This document shows positions 55,486 through 64,000 of a stretch of 64,000 bases of DNA, piece after piece. Under the pieces are notes generated by a model. That model did no database searches. It saw only the letters and a list, made by a program, of their open reading frames with translations, and was not told where the DNA came from. How positions within the stretch are numbered: position 1 is the stretch's first letter; every line of letters starts with the position of its first letter. The stretch comes from Clostridium sp. (GTDB lineage: Bacteria > Bacillota > Clostridia > Clostridiales > Clostridiaceae), in the NCBI RefSeq assembly GCF_022482905.1, contig NZ_JAKVOI010000001.1, positions 1,737,958 to 1,801,957 of the forward strand. The letters run 5' to 3'. Position numbers and translations under genes: made by a program.

Positions 55486-56289
55486 ATGAAAAAAATTTTA
55501 TCAATTATTATTGCCATGTCGGTAATAACAGTTTTATTCGCAGGATGTGGAAAACAATCTGGAAGTTCTGACTCTTCCAGCAGCGGGAGTACACTTGAAA
55601 AGGTTAAAAAGGACAAAAAAGTAGTACTTGCTGTAGACGATACTTATCCACCAATGGAATTCAGAGACGAGAACAACAAACTTGTAGGCTTCGATATAGA
55701 TATGGGAAATGCCATAGCCAAACAGATGGGTATCAAGATTGAGTTTGTTTCAACTGCATGGGATGGAATATTCATGGGATTGAAGAGCAAAAAATATGAT
55801 GGTGTTCTCTCTTCCGTAAGCATGACCAATGAGAGAAAGCAATCCATGGCCTTCTTTGGTCCATATATTCACGGCGGTCAGGTCATATCGGTGAAAAACG
55901 GCAATACATCTGTCAAATCATCAAAGGATCTGAAAGGTAAAGTAGTAGGAGTACAGATTTCAACAACAGGTGAAGAATCTGCGAAAAAAATTCCTGGCAT
56001 TAAACAGATAAAAACATATGACAAGATAACCGATGCCTATAATGACCTTATGATAGGAAGAATTGAAGCCGTCATAGTTGACAATGTGGTAGCAAATTAC
56101 TATCAAAAACAGAAAAAGGGTTTTGAAGTTTTAAGCGAAAAACTTACTGATGAACCATTTGGAGCAGCCTTCAGACTTGAAGACAAGGATCTGGCAGCTG
56201 AATTCGACAAAGTCTATAAAACCTTGAAAGCAGACGGGACCGCTGCAAAAATCTCTGAAAAATGGTTTGGTACGGATGTTACAAAATAG
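55486..56289 (+). CDS. Amino-acid ABC transporter substrate-binding lipoprotein
   Basis: A 267-residue family-3 solute-binding protein. The lipobox LFAGC puts the lipidated Cys at residue 21; a Ser/Gly linker follows. The binding fold is marked by VVLAVDDTYPPMEFRDENNKLVGFDIDMGNAIAKQMGIKIEFV and WDGIFMGLKSKKYDGVLSSVSMTNERKQSMAFFGPYI. Ligands in this family are polar amino acids; the sequence alone does not tell which. The downstream permease and ATPase complete the importer, and the lysine-degrading operon beyond makes lysine a candidate. Confidence 0.92.
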   Translation: MKKILSIIIAMSVITVLFAGCGKQSGSSDSSSSGSTLEKVKKDKKVVLAVDDTYPPMEFRDENNKLVGFDIDMGNAIAKQMGIKIEFVSTAWDGIFMGLKSKKYDGVLSSVSMTNERKQSMAFFGPYIHGGQVISVKNGNTSVKSSKDLKGKVVGVQISTTGEESAKKIPGIKQIKTYDKITDAYNDLMIGRIEAVIVDNVVANYYQKQKKGFEVLSEKLTDEPFGAAFRLEDKDLAAEFDKVYKTLKADGTAAKISEKWFGTDVTK

Positions 56290-56313
56290 TAATTTCCAAC
56301 ATGGAAAAAATAC

Positions 56314-56345
56314 GGTCTGCCCCGCTGAAAGTACTGGGACAGACC
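56314..56345 (+). other. Hairpin between binding protein and permease genes
   Basis: GGTCTG-c-CCC..GGG-a-CAGACC, about 9 paired bases with one bulge on each side and a 12-base loop. No U-run follows directly. In such operons hairpins after the binding-protein gene often protect or partly end its message, raising its ratio to the membrane parts. Confidence 0.5.
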
Positions 56346-56399
56346 AATAAATTTATGGTAAAATATTTTTTACAAGCATTATAAAACCGGGAGGAAAAT

Positions 56400-57050
56400 A
56401 TGAATATAGATGTAATTATAAGCAGTATGCCAGTCATACTGCGTGGATGTGTCATGACAATAGAATTAACAGTAATTTCTCTGTTGATTGCAACTTTACT
56501 TGGAATTTTAATTTCACTTTTAAAAATATCTTCTAACAAAGTGCTTTCATACATAGCTTCATTTTATACCTGGATCATAAGGGGAACTCCTCTGCTCGTT
56601 CAACTGTTTTTTATATACTACGGTCTTCCTGCGATAGGTATAACACTCACCGAATTCAGCGCAGCAGTAATTGCACTCAGCTTGAACAGCGCAGCTTATA
56701 TGGCTGAAATCATAAGGGGGGGCATACTTGGAATAGACAAAGGGCAGACCGAAGCCGCAAAAGCCCTTGGCTTTTCATATGTACAGACAATGAGAATAAT
56801 AATTCTTCCCCAGACAATAAGAATTATTCTTCCGGCACTTGGAAATGAATTTATAGCCATGATAAAGGATACATCCCTTGTTTCAACTATAGCCATGGTT
56901 GAACTGATGAGAACCGCACAGCAGATTTCATCGGCAAAGTTTGCCCCTATAGAAATGTATCTTACGGCTGCATGCATGTATCTTATAATGACTACAGTGT
57001 TTACTGCCCTGTTTACAGCTTTCGAGAGAAAAATGTCCAAATATGCATAA
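56400..57050 (+). CDS. Amino-acid ABC transporter permease
   Basis: A 216-residue HisM/GlnP-type permease with about five membrane helices. The polar-amino-acid permease pattern is clear: ILRGCVMTIELTVISLLIATLLGILISLL, YTWIIRGTPLLVQLFFIYYGLP, AAYMAEIIRGGILGIDKGQTEAAKALG (the EAA loop contacting the ATPase) and LGNEFIAMIKDTSLVSTIAMVEL. It lies 110 bases after the binding protein gene and 14 before the ATPase gene. Confidence 0.94.
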   Translation: MNIDVIISSMPVILRGCVMTIELTVISLLIATLLGILISLLKISSNKVLSYIASFYTWIIRGTPLLVQLFFIYYGLPAIGITLTEFSAAVIALSLNSAAYMAEIIRGGILGIDKGQTEAAKALGFSYVQTMRIIILPQTIRIILPALGNEFIAMIKDTSLVSTIAMVELMRTAQQISSAKFAPIEMYLTAACMYLIMTTVFTALFTAFERKMSKYA

Positions 57051-57064
57051 AGGAGTGAATAAAA

Positions 57065-57799
57065 ATGTACATGATAGAAGCGAAAAATCTGACCAAGACC
57101 TTTGGAGAACTTGTTGTATTTGACAATATGAGTGTAAATGTGGAAAAAGGTGAAGTCCTTGTAATAATAGGGCCCTCAGGCTCCGGCAAAAGCACCTTCT
57201 TAAGGTGTCTCAACAGTCTTGAAATACCTGATTCAGGTGAAGTAAGTATTGAAGGACAGGTTATAAACTACAAGAATAAAAAGAGTACAAGAGCCATAAT
57301 TGAGAAAATGGGCATGGTATTCCAGAATTTCAATCTGTTTTCCCATATGACGGTTCTTGAAAATGTCATGGTAGCCCCGATAAAGGTGAAAAGGGAAAAC
57401 AAAAATGAGGTCGAAAAAAGGGCAAAGAGAATAATTGAAAAGGTCGGCCTCATAGATAAACTTGACATGTATCCTTCAAAGCTTTCAGGAGGCCAGAGAC
57501 AGAGAGTTGCAATAGCAAGAGCCCTTGCCATGAATCCCGACATAATGCTGTTTGATGAACCTACATCGGCACTGGATCCTGAACTCGTGGGAGAAGTGCT
57601 TAATGTAATGAAGGAACTTGCAGAAGAAGGCATGACAATGGTTGTAGTCACACATGAAATGGGATTTGCAAAAGAGGTTGCAGACAGGGTAATATTCATG
57701 GACAGCGGAAAAATAGTCGAGGAGGCTGCACCTGAAGAAATATTCAACAATCCTAAAAATATAAGGACCAAATCATTCCTGAGCAAAATTATTGCATGA
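57065..57799 (+). CDS. Amino-acid ABC transporter ATPase
   Basis: A 244-residue GlnQ-type ATPase. Walker A is [17 protein letters not shown], the ABC signature [41 protein letters not shown] runs into Walker B, and the switch His is in [28 protein letters not shown]. Together with the permease and binding protein it forms a complete high-affinity importer. The last gene of the unit. Confidence 0.95.
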   Translation: MYMIEAKNLTKTFGELVVFDNMSVNVEKGEVLVIIGPSGSGKSTFLRCLNSLEIPDSGEVSIEGQVINYKNKKSTRAIIEKMGMVFQNFNLFSHMTVLENVMVAPIKVKRENKNEVEKRAKRIIEKVGLIDKLDMYPSKLSGGQRQRVAIARALAMNPDIMLFDEPTSALDPELVGEVLNVMKELAEEGMTMVVVTHEMGFAKEVADRVIFMDSGKIVEEAAPEEIFNNPKNIRTKSFLSKIIA

Positions 57800-57812
57800 A
57801 TCCATATGTGTA

Positions 57813-57858
57813 AAAATATTCTGTCAGCACCCATTATCAACGTCTGGCAGAATATTTT
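57813..57858. terminator. Shared terminator of the ABC operon and the kam operon
   Basis: AAAATATTCTG..CAGAATATTTT (11 bp, extended by CAG/CTG pairs after a mismatch) lies between the two converging operons. A/T-rich tails on both sides allow bidirectional use. Confidence 0.7.
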
Positions 57859-57871
57859 CATCTGGCTTTCC

Positions 57872-58660
57872 TCACGCGAAATTCTTTTTGACGATTTCAG
57901 TGGCGAAAAAAGTGGCTACATCATCTGCAAATTTTCCTGGTCCGAACCCTGCATCATATCCAAGTTCCTTTGCGAGTTCATGGGTTATCCTTGCACCACC
58001 GCAGGCAAGTATCACTTTATCTCTCAAGCCTTCCGCCTCAAGAAGCTCCACAAGATTCAAAAGATTTTTTATATGGACGTTTTTCTGGGTTACTGTCTGT
58101 GAAACAAGGAGCACATCTGCATTGAGTTCTTCAGCTTTTTTTATAAATTCCTCATTTCCAACCTGGCTCCCAAGGTTATAGGCCTCTATCATATCATATC
58201 TCTCAAGCCCATAGTGCCCTGCATACCCTTTCATATTCATGATGGCATCTATTCCCACAGTATGTGCATCCGTGCCCGTACTTGCACCGACCACCACCAG
58301 TTTTCTCTTTATATTTTTCCTTATATATTTGTTGATTTGGTCCATGGACATGGTCTTTACACCTATGGTTTTCACAATTATATTTGTATAGTCTATGCCG
58401 TATTTGAGGCTTCCATATACTACGTAAAATGTAAAGTCGTTGTCAAGCTTCTTGTGACATACTACATCAGGTTCTTCAATCCCCATTTTTTCTGCAATAA
58501 GCCTTGCAGCTTCCGTGGATTTCTCGGAATTCTCCACCGGAAGTGTGAAGCTCACCTGTACCTTTCCATCGTTCATGGTATCCCCGTAGGGCTTTACATT
58601 TTTCAAATCAAGCGTCTTGTCAAATTCCTTTTTTCCCATGGAATACAATCCACCGCTCAT
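57872..58660 (-). CDS. kamE: D-lysine / beta-lysine 5,6-aminomutase beta subunit
   Basis: The B12-binding subunit of lysine 5,6-aminomutase. The N-terminal part with the PLP lysine (LKYGIDYTNIIVKTIGVKTM region) is followed by a Rossmann-like B12 domain, VVVGASTGTDAHTVGIDAIMNMKGYAGHYGLERY, carrying the DxHxxG cobalamin-ligand motif, and later KVILACGGARITHELAKELGYDAGFGPG. The ATG at 58660 (MSGGLYSMGKKEFDK) after GGGAGGTGAT is preferred over an earlier GTG. 262 residues is standard. Together with KamD it moves the terminal amino group to C5. Confidence 0.95.
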   Translation of the reverse strand: MSGGLYSMGKKEFDKTLDLKNVKPYGDTMNDGKVQVSFTLPVENSEKSTEAARLIAEKMGIEEPDVVCHKKLDNDFTFYVVYGSLKYGIDYTNIIVKTIGVKTMSMDQINKYIRKNIKRKLVVVGASTGTDAHTVGIDAIMNMKGYAGHYGLERYDMIEAYNLGSQVGNEEFIKKAEELNADVLLVSQTVTQKNVHIKNLLNLVELLEAEGLRDKVILACGGARITHELAKELGYDAGFGPGKFADDVATFFATEIVKKNFA

Positions 58661-58673
58661 GACGATCACCTCC

Positions 58674-60224
58674 CTATATTTCCAACATCAGTTCAATAAA
58701 TGGATTAAAATAGCTCTCATCCTTGACAATAACACCTTCCAGGCCCTTGCCACCTTCTCTTGACCTTTTTATTCCCGCAAAAGCACCTTTTTCAATAGTA
58801 TTGAAAAGTCCGTCACGCTCGATGTCCCGCAGAAGGTGAAATGCATTTTTCAGGACAAAATCAGCACGTTTCTGGATTATTCCACCCTCTTTAAATTCTA
58901 TTTCATCACCTAGAGACTTCATTGAATTGAATATATAGGAAGCATTTTCTATGGAAAGAGCCCTGTCCGACATAAATGGTGTGTGGATGGCTTCCGTAAG
59001 CATTCCAAGAAGGTGAATTTTCTGTCCAGTCATTATAGTAACCATGTTGAAAAGTGCGTCCTGTACGTGACCCCTGAAAATATTTCCCGTCATGTACTTT
59101 GTAGGCGGCATGTACTTAAGCGGCGCCCTGCTGAATATTTCCCTTGCCATCTGTGCCTGGGCGAGTTCATATACAAATGCATTTTCCATATCCGGGTCCA
59201 TCTCAAATGCATGTCCAAGTCCCATCTGTTCTTCCCTAAGCCCTGCCATAAGCGCAAACTGCTCGTTTATAAACTGTGACGCCAGTACGGTATGTGCTTC
59301 TTCATAGGCATCTGCAGTAGTCAAATAGTTGTCCTCACCAGTATTTATTATTATGCCTGCAAAACCATTTATAACTCTGGAAAAATACTGGTCTACAAGC
59401 GTCCTCTTCATGTTTATATCCCTGAACAGTATTCCATAGAGTGCATCATTCAGCATCACATCAAGCCGTTCCACCGCTCCAAGTGCCGCAATTTCCGGCA
59501 TGCAGAGACCGGAACAGTAGTTGCAGAGTCTTATATACCTCTTGAGCTTGCTGCCAACTTCATCAAGCGCCTTTCTCATCAGCCTGAAGTTTTCCTGGGT
59601 TGCATAGGTGCCTCCAAAGCCCTCCGTCGTGGCCCCATATGGTACATAGTCAAGAAGGCTCTGTCCCGTAGTCCTTATGACTGCTATAATGTCAGCCCCC
59701 TGCTTCGCAGCTGCAACCGCCTGGGTTATGTCCTCATATATATTTCCCGTTGCGACAATTACATACAAGTATGGCCCTTGCTTGTCACCATAAGTTTCTA
59801 CAAATCTGTTTCTCTTCTTCCTGTTTTTCTCTATTATGTCCACACTTTTCCGCGCTATCTCCACTGATTTCTGCATTATTTCAAACTGATCTCCGTCCCT
59901 GAATTCCTTGAGGTCAATTTTCCCTTCTGAAACCTTGAGTGCTATTTCATCCGCTGCAAGTCCTGTAGCCATCATGGCATTTACAATATAGAAGCATATG
60001 CCCCTTGATAGATTCTCCCCTTCGTTTACATTGTCAACTACAACATTCGGAAGAGGAACTCCATTTCCATCTATTCCGTCAATTCCCATAAGCCTGCATA
60101 TTGTCCTCTCTACAGAAACCGTAGTATGCCTGTCAATAAAATTCTGCACATCAATAGATATGTTTCTGGCACAGTTTCTGGCCTTATCCACTATTTCAAA
60201 ATTCAGATTAAGCTTATCTTTCAT
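58674..60224 (-). CDS. kamD: Lysine 5,6-aminomutase alpha subunit
   Basis: The large subunit that forms the TIM-barrel and binds PLP and adenosylcobalamin from KamE. Segments such as VERTICRLMGIDGIDGNGVPLPNVVVD, FGGTYATQENFRLMRKALDEV, RLCNYCSGLCMPEIAALGAVERLDVMLNDALYGILFRDINMKRTL and QFINEQFALMAGLREEQMGLGHAFE are characteristic. I take the ATG at 60224 (MKDKLNLNF) following GGAGG; an upstream start six codons away lies inside kamC. 516 residues fits the family. It overlaps kamC by 11 bases. Confidence 0.95.
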   Translation of the reverse strand: MKDKLNLNFEIVDKARNCARNISIDVQNFIDRHTTVSVERTICRLMGIDGIDGNGVPLPNVVVDNVNEGENLSRGICFYIVNAMMATGLAADEIALKVSEGKIDLKEFRDGDQFEIMQKSVEIARKSVDIIEKNRKKRNRFVETYGDKQGPYLYVIVATGNIYEDITQAVAAAKQGADIIAVIRTTGQSLLDYVPYGATTEGFGGTYATQENFRLMRKALDEVGSKLKRYIRLCNYCSGLCMPEIAALGAVERLDVMLNDALYGILFRDINMKRTLVDQYFSRVINGFAGIIINTGEDNYLTTADAYEEAHTVLASQFINEQFALMAGLREEQMGLGHAFEMDPDMENAFVYELAQAQMAREIFSRAPLKYMPPTKYMTGNIFRGHVQDALFNMVTIMTGQKIHLLGMLTEAIHTPFMSDRALSIENASYIFNSMKSLGDEIEFKEGGIIQKRADFVLKNAFHLLRDIERDGLFNTIEKGAFAGIKRSREGGKGLEGVIVKDESYFNPFIELMLEI

Positions 60225-61683
60225 TTTTTTCCTCCTCGCCATACAGCTTTTCAGCTATATTTATAATCTCATCATCTATACCCATAAGCCTGCATATGTT
60301 GATGGCATCTCGCGGTACGGGAGTGTCTCCATCCACTTTCTCCAGCGTATAATCCATGGATTCACTTATGGATTTCAAATAGGCCTCTCCATCTGTTCCG
60401 GACTCCTTCAGTCTTCTGAAATCAACATTTTTAAGACCTTTTATTTGATAATGAAACCCTGCAAATCTGCATACCCCGTCATAGTGCGTTGAGATTATGC
60501 TTATTGAATTGAACCTGTTCATATAGCATACAAGTGCCTTTGCTATATTGCTTCCCTCTACAGGATTTGTACCCCTTGCAAACTCATCGACAACTATGAG
60601 TCCACTTTCACTTTTAATCCTGTCCAGCACTTTTTTAAGTGCAAGTACCTCCCCTCCAAAGCTGCTCAGCCCGTTTCGCACCGATTCCATGTCTTCCCGG
60701 AGAAAAACCACAAAATCAAGCGGCCAAAATTGAAAGCAGTCGGAAAATGTATAAAAGCCCATGACAGCCATTATGTAGTTAAGGAGAATTGTCCTGAGCA
60801 CTACGGTTTTCCCTCCCATATTGGCACCGGTTATTACAGTCGTACCATTTTGTACATCAATGGATATGGGACAAAACATACCTCCTCTTTTTGTGACTTC
60901 ATCCTTTATCATTGGATTCACAGCATTTCTCATATATATCCTTTCAATACCGGAAATCCCTGGAGGGCACATGTCATAATCCAGCGCAAGTTTCGCCTTG
61001 GCAAGGGCAATATCCAGCCTTCCCAACGACAGAGCTGCAAGCATCAGTCTGTCCGCATTTTCTGAAATACTGAAGGAGAGCTTTTCTCTTATCTGAAACT
61101 CCAGATTCTTTTCACGTTCCGCAAGCTCCTGTCTTCTTTCAAAAAGTTCTCTTTGTTTCCGGGCATCCTTTTCCCGAAATATCATTTTGTCAAATTTCTT
61201 CTTTGAACACCTTGTATTCTTTAGCTCCAGAGAATATTCATCATAGATGTGAAAACCCGAAGTCCTGGATTTTACAGGATTAAGCAGGTTATAAATCCCT
61301 GAGAAATCATGAAAAGCCGCACCATGTATGTCAAGTCCGCAGTTTTCATACAACTCCTTGATTTCAGAATGCAGCTGTACAAAATATTTTATTTCATACA
61401 GCTCGACTTCATCAAGGATATTTCCATCACCACACCTTGTAAAAGTATTTCTTATGTCCTTGAATCTGCCAAGTATGCTTCTAAAATTATTCATGACAAT
61501 GCCGTCTCCTGCAGCCGGCAAACATTCTTCAACATTTTTATATTCAAGCAGGAGTTCATCTTTTTCCTTCAAGGGCTTTAGATCATATAAAATATCAGCT
61601 GTATACACACAGCATATAGAAAGTCTGTCAAGCACATAATAAAAACCTGTTTTCTCCAATGTATTCCTGTCTATATAATTCAT
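60214..61683 (-). CDS. kamC: Lysine 5,6-aminomutase reactivase ATPase (MutS-like)
   Basis: A 489-residue protein with a MutS-type ATPase domain at its C-terminus: Walker A TVITGANMGGKTVVLRTI, SSFGGEVLALKKVL, Walker B LIVVDEFARGTNPVEGSNIA and the His loop ISIISTHYDGV. The N-terminal two fifths is a helical domain with a basic coiled stretch (REKDARKQRELFERRQELAEREKNLEFQIREKL). No mismatch-binding domain is present. In lysine-fermenting bacteria this gene, with kamB, encodes a chaperone that reactivates the B12-inactivated aminomutase. Start and stop overlap the neighbours on both sides (ATGA with kamB). Confidence 0.85.
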   Translation of the reverse strand: MNYIDRNTLEKTGFYYVLDRLSICCVYTADILYDLKPLKEKDELLLEYKNVEECLPAAGDGIVMNNFRSILGRFKDIRNTFTRCGDGNILDEVELYEIKYFVQLHSEIKELYENCGLDIHGAAFHDFSGIYNLLNPVKSRTSGFHIYDEYSLELKNTRCSKKKFDKMIFREKDARKQRELFERRQELAEREKNLEFQIREKLSFSISENADRLMLAALSLGRLDIALAKAKLALDYDMCPPGISGIERIYMRNAVNPMIKDEVTKRGGMFCPISIDVQNGTTVITGANMGGKTVVLRTILLNYIMAVMGFYTFSDCFQFWPLDFVVFLREDMESVRNGLSSFGGEVLALKKVLDRIKSESGLIVVDEFARGTNPVEGSNIAKALVCYMNRFNSISIISTHYDGVCRFAGFHYQIKGLKNVDFRRLKESGTDGEAYLKSISESMDYTLEKVDGDTPVPRDAINICRLMGIDDEIINIAEKLYGEEEKNER

Positions 61684-62729
61684 TCAATCACATCCAGACC
61701 ATATTCCATTACATTGAAAACCGGTATGTCCGTATTTGCCTTCAGTTTTTTTCGGAGTACTTCATAATTCATGGCATATCCCGAGGTTGACACCGGATTC
61801 ACGCTTATCCCTATTATATTCATGCTGTTTCTCACCTTGATCCTCCCTCCCCTGGCTTTAAATGAATCAAAACACCTTTTACTCAAGAAAAGCTTTGTAC
61901 TGTCTTCCACTACAAAAGTAGTACTTCCAGGATTCAATGCTGAACCTGCAATGTCCATTATGAGTCCATCCGTCAATACGCCTTTTATAAATATAAATTC
62001 CGGTTTTTTCCCGAGGTTTGATATTATTTCTTTGGATGACCCTATTGCCGTCTTCAATTTACTTTTCTCAATCCTGCTGCCATATACAAAAGCGATTCTG
62101 CAGTCGATCATACTCCTGTCATAAATTTCACCTATATCGTCCCCAGCCTTTTCTATGGAGAACAGTTCCAGAAGGTTGCAGGTTTCTCCAACAAGCTTTT
62201 CCATATTTTCCGAGAAAGCTGCACCAACACACAATATGGAGGCTTCTGTAACTTCCGGCGAGGCAAATGTCTTTCTTGACAATGCCCCGTCTATGATTGC
62301 CAGTTCACATCCGTATTCCAGAAATCTGTCCATTAAATACCTCATCTGTTCTTTAGTAGACGGCCCCGCAATTTCAATAAATCCGGGATATATGCTTTTT
62401 CCAACTACTATATTTCCCAGAGGAGTGGACATGTTAAACTCATCCAGTATATCCAAAGTTGCATCACTTTTAAGCAGGCATGACTTCGATGTAGCAACAA
62501 AAATATTTTCACCTATATAGATTCTCGGTTTCTCCGTAGAGGTTACAATATCCTTTCCTTCACCGTCCCTGCCTATTGAAGTTATTCCAACTTTCTTCTT
62601 TTCAAGCTGACGGAGCAAAAACTTCAGGGTAGTTGTTTTTCCCGTATTCTTTTCAATTCCTATAAGTGATATGCTCCTGTATCTGTTCAGACCATCCAGG
62701 AGATTTTCAAAATCATCCGATCTTTTCAT
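61680..62729 (-). CDS. kamB: Lysine 5,6-aminomutase reactivase subunit KamB
   Basis: A 349-residue protein with an N-terminal P-loop, SLIGIEKNTGKTTTLKFLLRQLEK, at about residues 20-43, typical of a nucleotide-binding fold related to CobB/MobB-like proteins. The rest (IYPGFIEIAGPSTKEQMRYLMDRFLEYGCELAIIDGALSRKTFASPEV) has no further recognised domain. Its place after kamA and before kamC, with a two-base gap and an ATGA overlap, matches the kamABC order of lysine fermenters, and I take the name from that context. Confidence 0.82.
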   Translation of the reverse strand: MKRSDDFENLLDGLNRYRSISLIGIEKNTGKTTTLKFLLRQLEKKKVGITSIGRDGEGKDIVTSTEKPRIYIGENIFVATSKSCLLKSDATLDILDEFNMSTPLGNIVVGKSIYPGFIEIAGPSTKEQMRYLMDRFLEYGCELAIIDGALSRKTFASPEVTEASILCVGAAFSENMEKLVGETCNLLELFSIEKAGDDIGEIYDRSMIDCRIAFVYGSRIEKSKLKTAIGSSKEIISNLGKKPEFIFIKGVLTDGLIMDIAGSALNPGSTTFVVEDSTKLFLSKRCFDSFKARGGRIKVRNSMNIIGISVNPVSTSGYAMNYEVLRKKLKANTDIPVFNVMEYGLDVIE

Positions 62730-62731
62730 GT

Positions 62732-64000
62732 CTATATGCTTTTAGACTCAGGGTCATTTCTGCCGGTGAATTTTTTCATTCTCATCTTTCTCTCGGAGTC
62801 CCCGCATTCTATTGTCATCTTTTCTCCATTGAGCAAGCCCGAAATTCCTATCCTGTGGACTTTCTTATTCCCCCTGCACACCTCGCAATGACAGTCCGGT
62901 CTGTAATTTTCAGGCTCCTGGTAGGTTGTTATAACTCCCTCGAAATTTCTCATTATGACCTTGTCATTGCTCTGGCTTATCACATAATTTGGCATTATAG
63001 GTATCTTGCCTCCGCCTCCGGGTGCGTCAACTACAAAGGTAGGCACACAGTATCCGGATGTATGTCCCCGGAGTCCCTCTATTATCTCCACCCCTTTTGA
63101 AACAGACGTCCTGAAATGGCTGAGTCCCATGGAAAGATCACATTGATAAATGTAATACGGTCTTACCCTTATCTTCACAAGTTCATTTACAAGCTTCTTC
63201 ATTACATGGACGCAGTCATTCACCCCTCTAAGCAGAACGGACTGGTTTCCGAGCGGAATACCGGCATCCGCCAGCATTTCACATGCCCTTTTTGACTCTT
63301 CCGTAATTTCATTCGGGTGGTTGAAATGTGTATTGAGCCATATAGGATGGTACTTTTTGAGCATATTTACAAGATCTTCAGTTATCCTCTGGGGCATGAC
63401 CACGGGAACTCTCGAACCTATTCTTATTATTTCCACATGGGGAATTTCCCTCAATTTTTTTATTATATATTCCAGTTTATCATCGCTTATGAGCAGGGCA
63501 TCTCCACCTGACAGGAGCACATCTCTTACAGCCGGATTCGAGGCCACATATTCTATGCACTTTTCTATTTGAGCCATTGGAAGAAGATGATCACTGTGTC
63601 CTGCAAATCTTCTCCTTGTACAGTGTCTGCAGTACATGGCACATTGATCCGTTATGAGCATCAGAACCCTGTCAGGATACCTATGGGTAAGCCCGGGTAC
63701 AGGTGAATCTCCATCTTCATGAAGAGGATCCATGAGATCCTCACTTGAAATATGAGTTTCCTCTACAGTAGGAACTGCCTGCCTCCTTATGGGATCAAAC
63801 CTGTCATTCATATCTATCAGCGACAAATAATAAGGTGTTATAGCCATTCTGAACCTTTCAAGACACTTTTTTACTCCATATTCCTCCTCAGGTGTAAGTT
63901 CCATATATTTTTTCAGCTCATCCACTGTCTCGATTCTGTTTTGAACCTGCCACTTCCAGTCATTCCACTTATAATCTTCAACATCCTTGAAAAGCTCCCG
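62732..64000 (-). CDS. kamA: L-lysine 2,3-aminomutase, 5' end outside window
   Basis: A radical SAM, PLP-dependent enzyme that changes L-lysine to L-beta-lysine. The 422 residues visible include the WNDWKWQVQNRI segment near the missing start, the cluster motif C-AMY-C-RH-C in TDQCAMYCRHCTRRRFAG, RDVLLSGGDALLISD, and DAPGGGGKIPIMPNYV with the PLP lysine. The C-terminal CHCEVC is part of a zinc site. The reading frame stays open to the window edge, so the start lies beyond 64000. It is the first known gene of the kam operon within view. Confidence 0.94.
   Translation of the reverse strand, partial: RELFKDVEDYKWNDWKWQVQNRIETVDELKKYMELTPEEEYGVKKCLERFRMAITPYYLSLIDMNDRFDPIRRQAVPTVEETHISSEDLMDPLHEDGDSPVPGLTHRYPDRVLMLITDQCAMYCRHCTRRRFAGHSDHLLPMAQIEKCIEYVASNPAVRDVLLSGGDALLISDDKLEYIIKKLREIPHVEIIRIGSRVPVVMPQRITEDLVNMLKKYHPIWLNTHFNHPNEITEESKRACEMLADAGIPLGNQSVLLRGVNDCVHVMKKLVNELVKIRVRPYYIYQCDLSMGLSHFRTSVSKGVEIIEGLRGHTSGYCVPTFVVDAPGGGGKIPIMPNYVISQSNDKVIMRNFEGVITTYQEPENYRPDCHCEVCRGNKKVHRIGISGLLNGEKMTIECGDSERKMRMKKFTGRNDPESKSI

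Noticed and set aside
60214-61683. A MutS2-type mismatch or recombination protein
   Set aside because: Only the ATPase domain matches; mismatch-binding and Smr domains are absent, and the gene is embedded with overlaps in the kam operon, so the reactivase role is more likely.

Overview
The window reads as an AT-rich chromosomal segment of a motile, anaerobic, endospore-former-type Firmicute close to Clostridium (family Clostridiaceae). The pointers are the FliY/CheC/CheD style chemotaxis operon, a single-chain pyruvate:ferredoxin oxidoreductase, a HydG-type radical SAM protein, lysine 2,3- and 5,6-aminomutase genes, AGA/AGG arginine codons in most genes, strong AGGAGG ribosome binding sites and frequent TTG starts. 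I do not assign a species. No rRNA, tRNA, transposase, prophage or CRISPR array is visible.

Layout. 1-213: 5' part of a four-helix-bundle (23S intervening-sequence type) protein gene. 387-5077: late flagellar operon flgM-flgN-flgK-flgL read leftward from a sigma-D type promoter. 5213-16675: a long leftward operon (aminotransferase IV, FapA/DUF342, cheW, cheD, cheB, cheR, cheA, cheC, cheY, cheW, fliM, fliY) closed by a strong terminator. 16808-21527: HAD phosphatase, DUF1292 protein, PFOR. 22056-26812: leftward set DJ-1-like protein, M16 peptidase, recJ, murG-like. 26912-29803: glycerol uptake (glpF, glpP, glpK) with a promoter and an 18-bp leader hairpin that fits GlpP antitermination. 30000-34853: topoisomerase IV pair. 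34967-37996: cobalt ECF transporter cbiQ-cbiO-cbiM-cbiN under a cobalamin riboswitch. 38050-40749: chemoreceptor preceded by a tiny XRE regulator, divergent from a second XRE regulator. 40858-44764: unknown 110-aa protein, a HydG-like radical SAM protein with an altered auxiliary-cluster motif, pdxST, and a NIF3-C-terminal-like protein. 44767-53948: flavodoxin, 2-hydroxyacid dehydrogenase, DUF1002 protein, second chemoreceptor, proBA, secreted transglutaminase-like protein, beta-hydroxyacid dehydrogenase. 54020-57799: PucR regulator divergent from an amino-acid ABC importer. 57872-64000: kamE-kamD-kamC-kamB-kamA(partial), the first steps of lysine fermentation plus the B12-enzyme reactivase.

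How parts fit. Chemotaxis and flagellar genes form two consecutive transcription units, and two chemoreceptors elsewhere in the window feed them. The B12-dependent lysine 5,6-aminomutase needs adenosylcobalamin, which the riboswitch-controlled cobalt importer would support; PLP needed by both aminomutases could come from PdxST. The ABC importer and PucR regulator ending head-on against the kam operon are reasonable candidates for lysine (or another amino acid) uptake and control, but this is inference.

Most unusual items: the HydG-like protein whose Cx2Cx22C auxiliary-cluster motif has Asp in place of the middle Cys and a new Cys three residues on; a roughly 100-bp palindromic repeat present three times, each time just after a leftward stop codon and once inside the flg operon; an oversized FlgL carrying three tandem repeats; and a pdxST control region full of GTATAC-like dyads.
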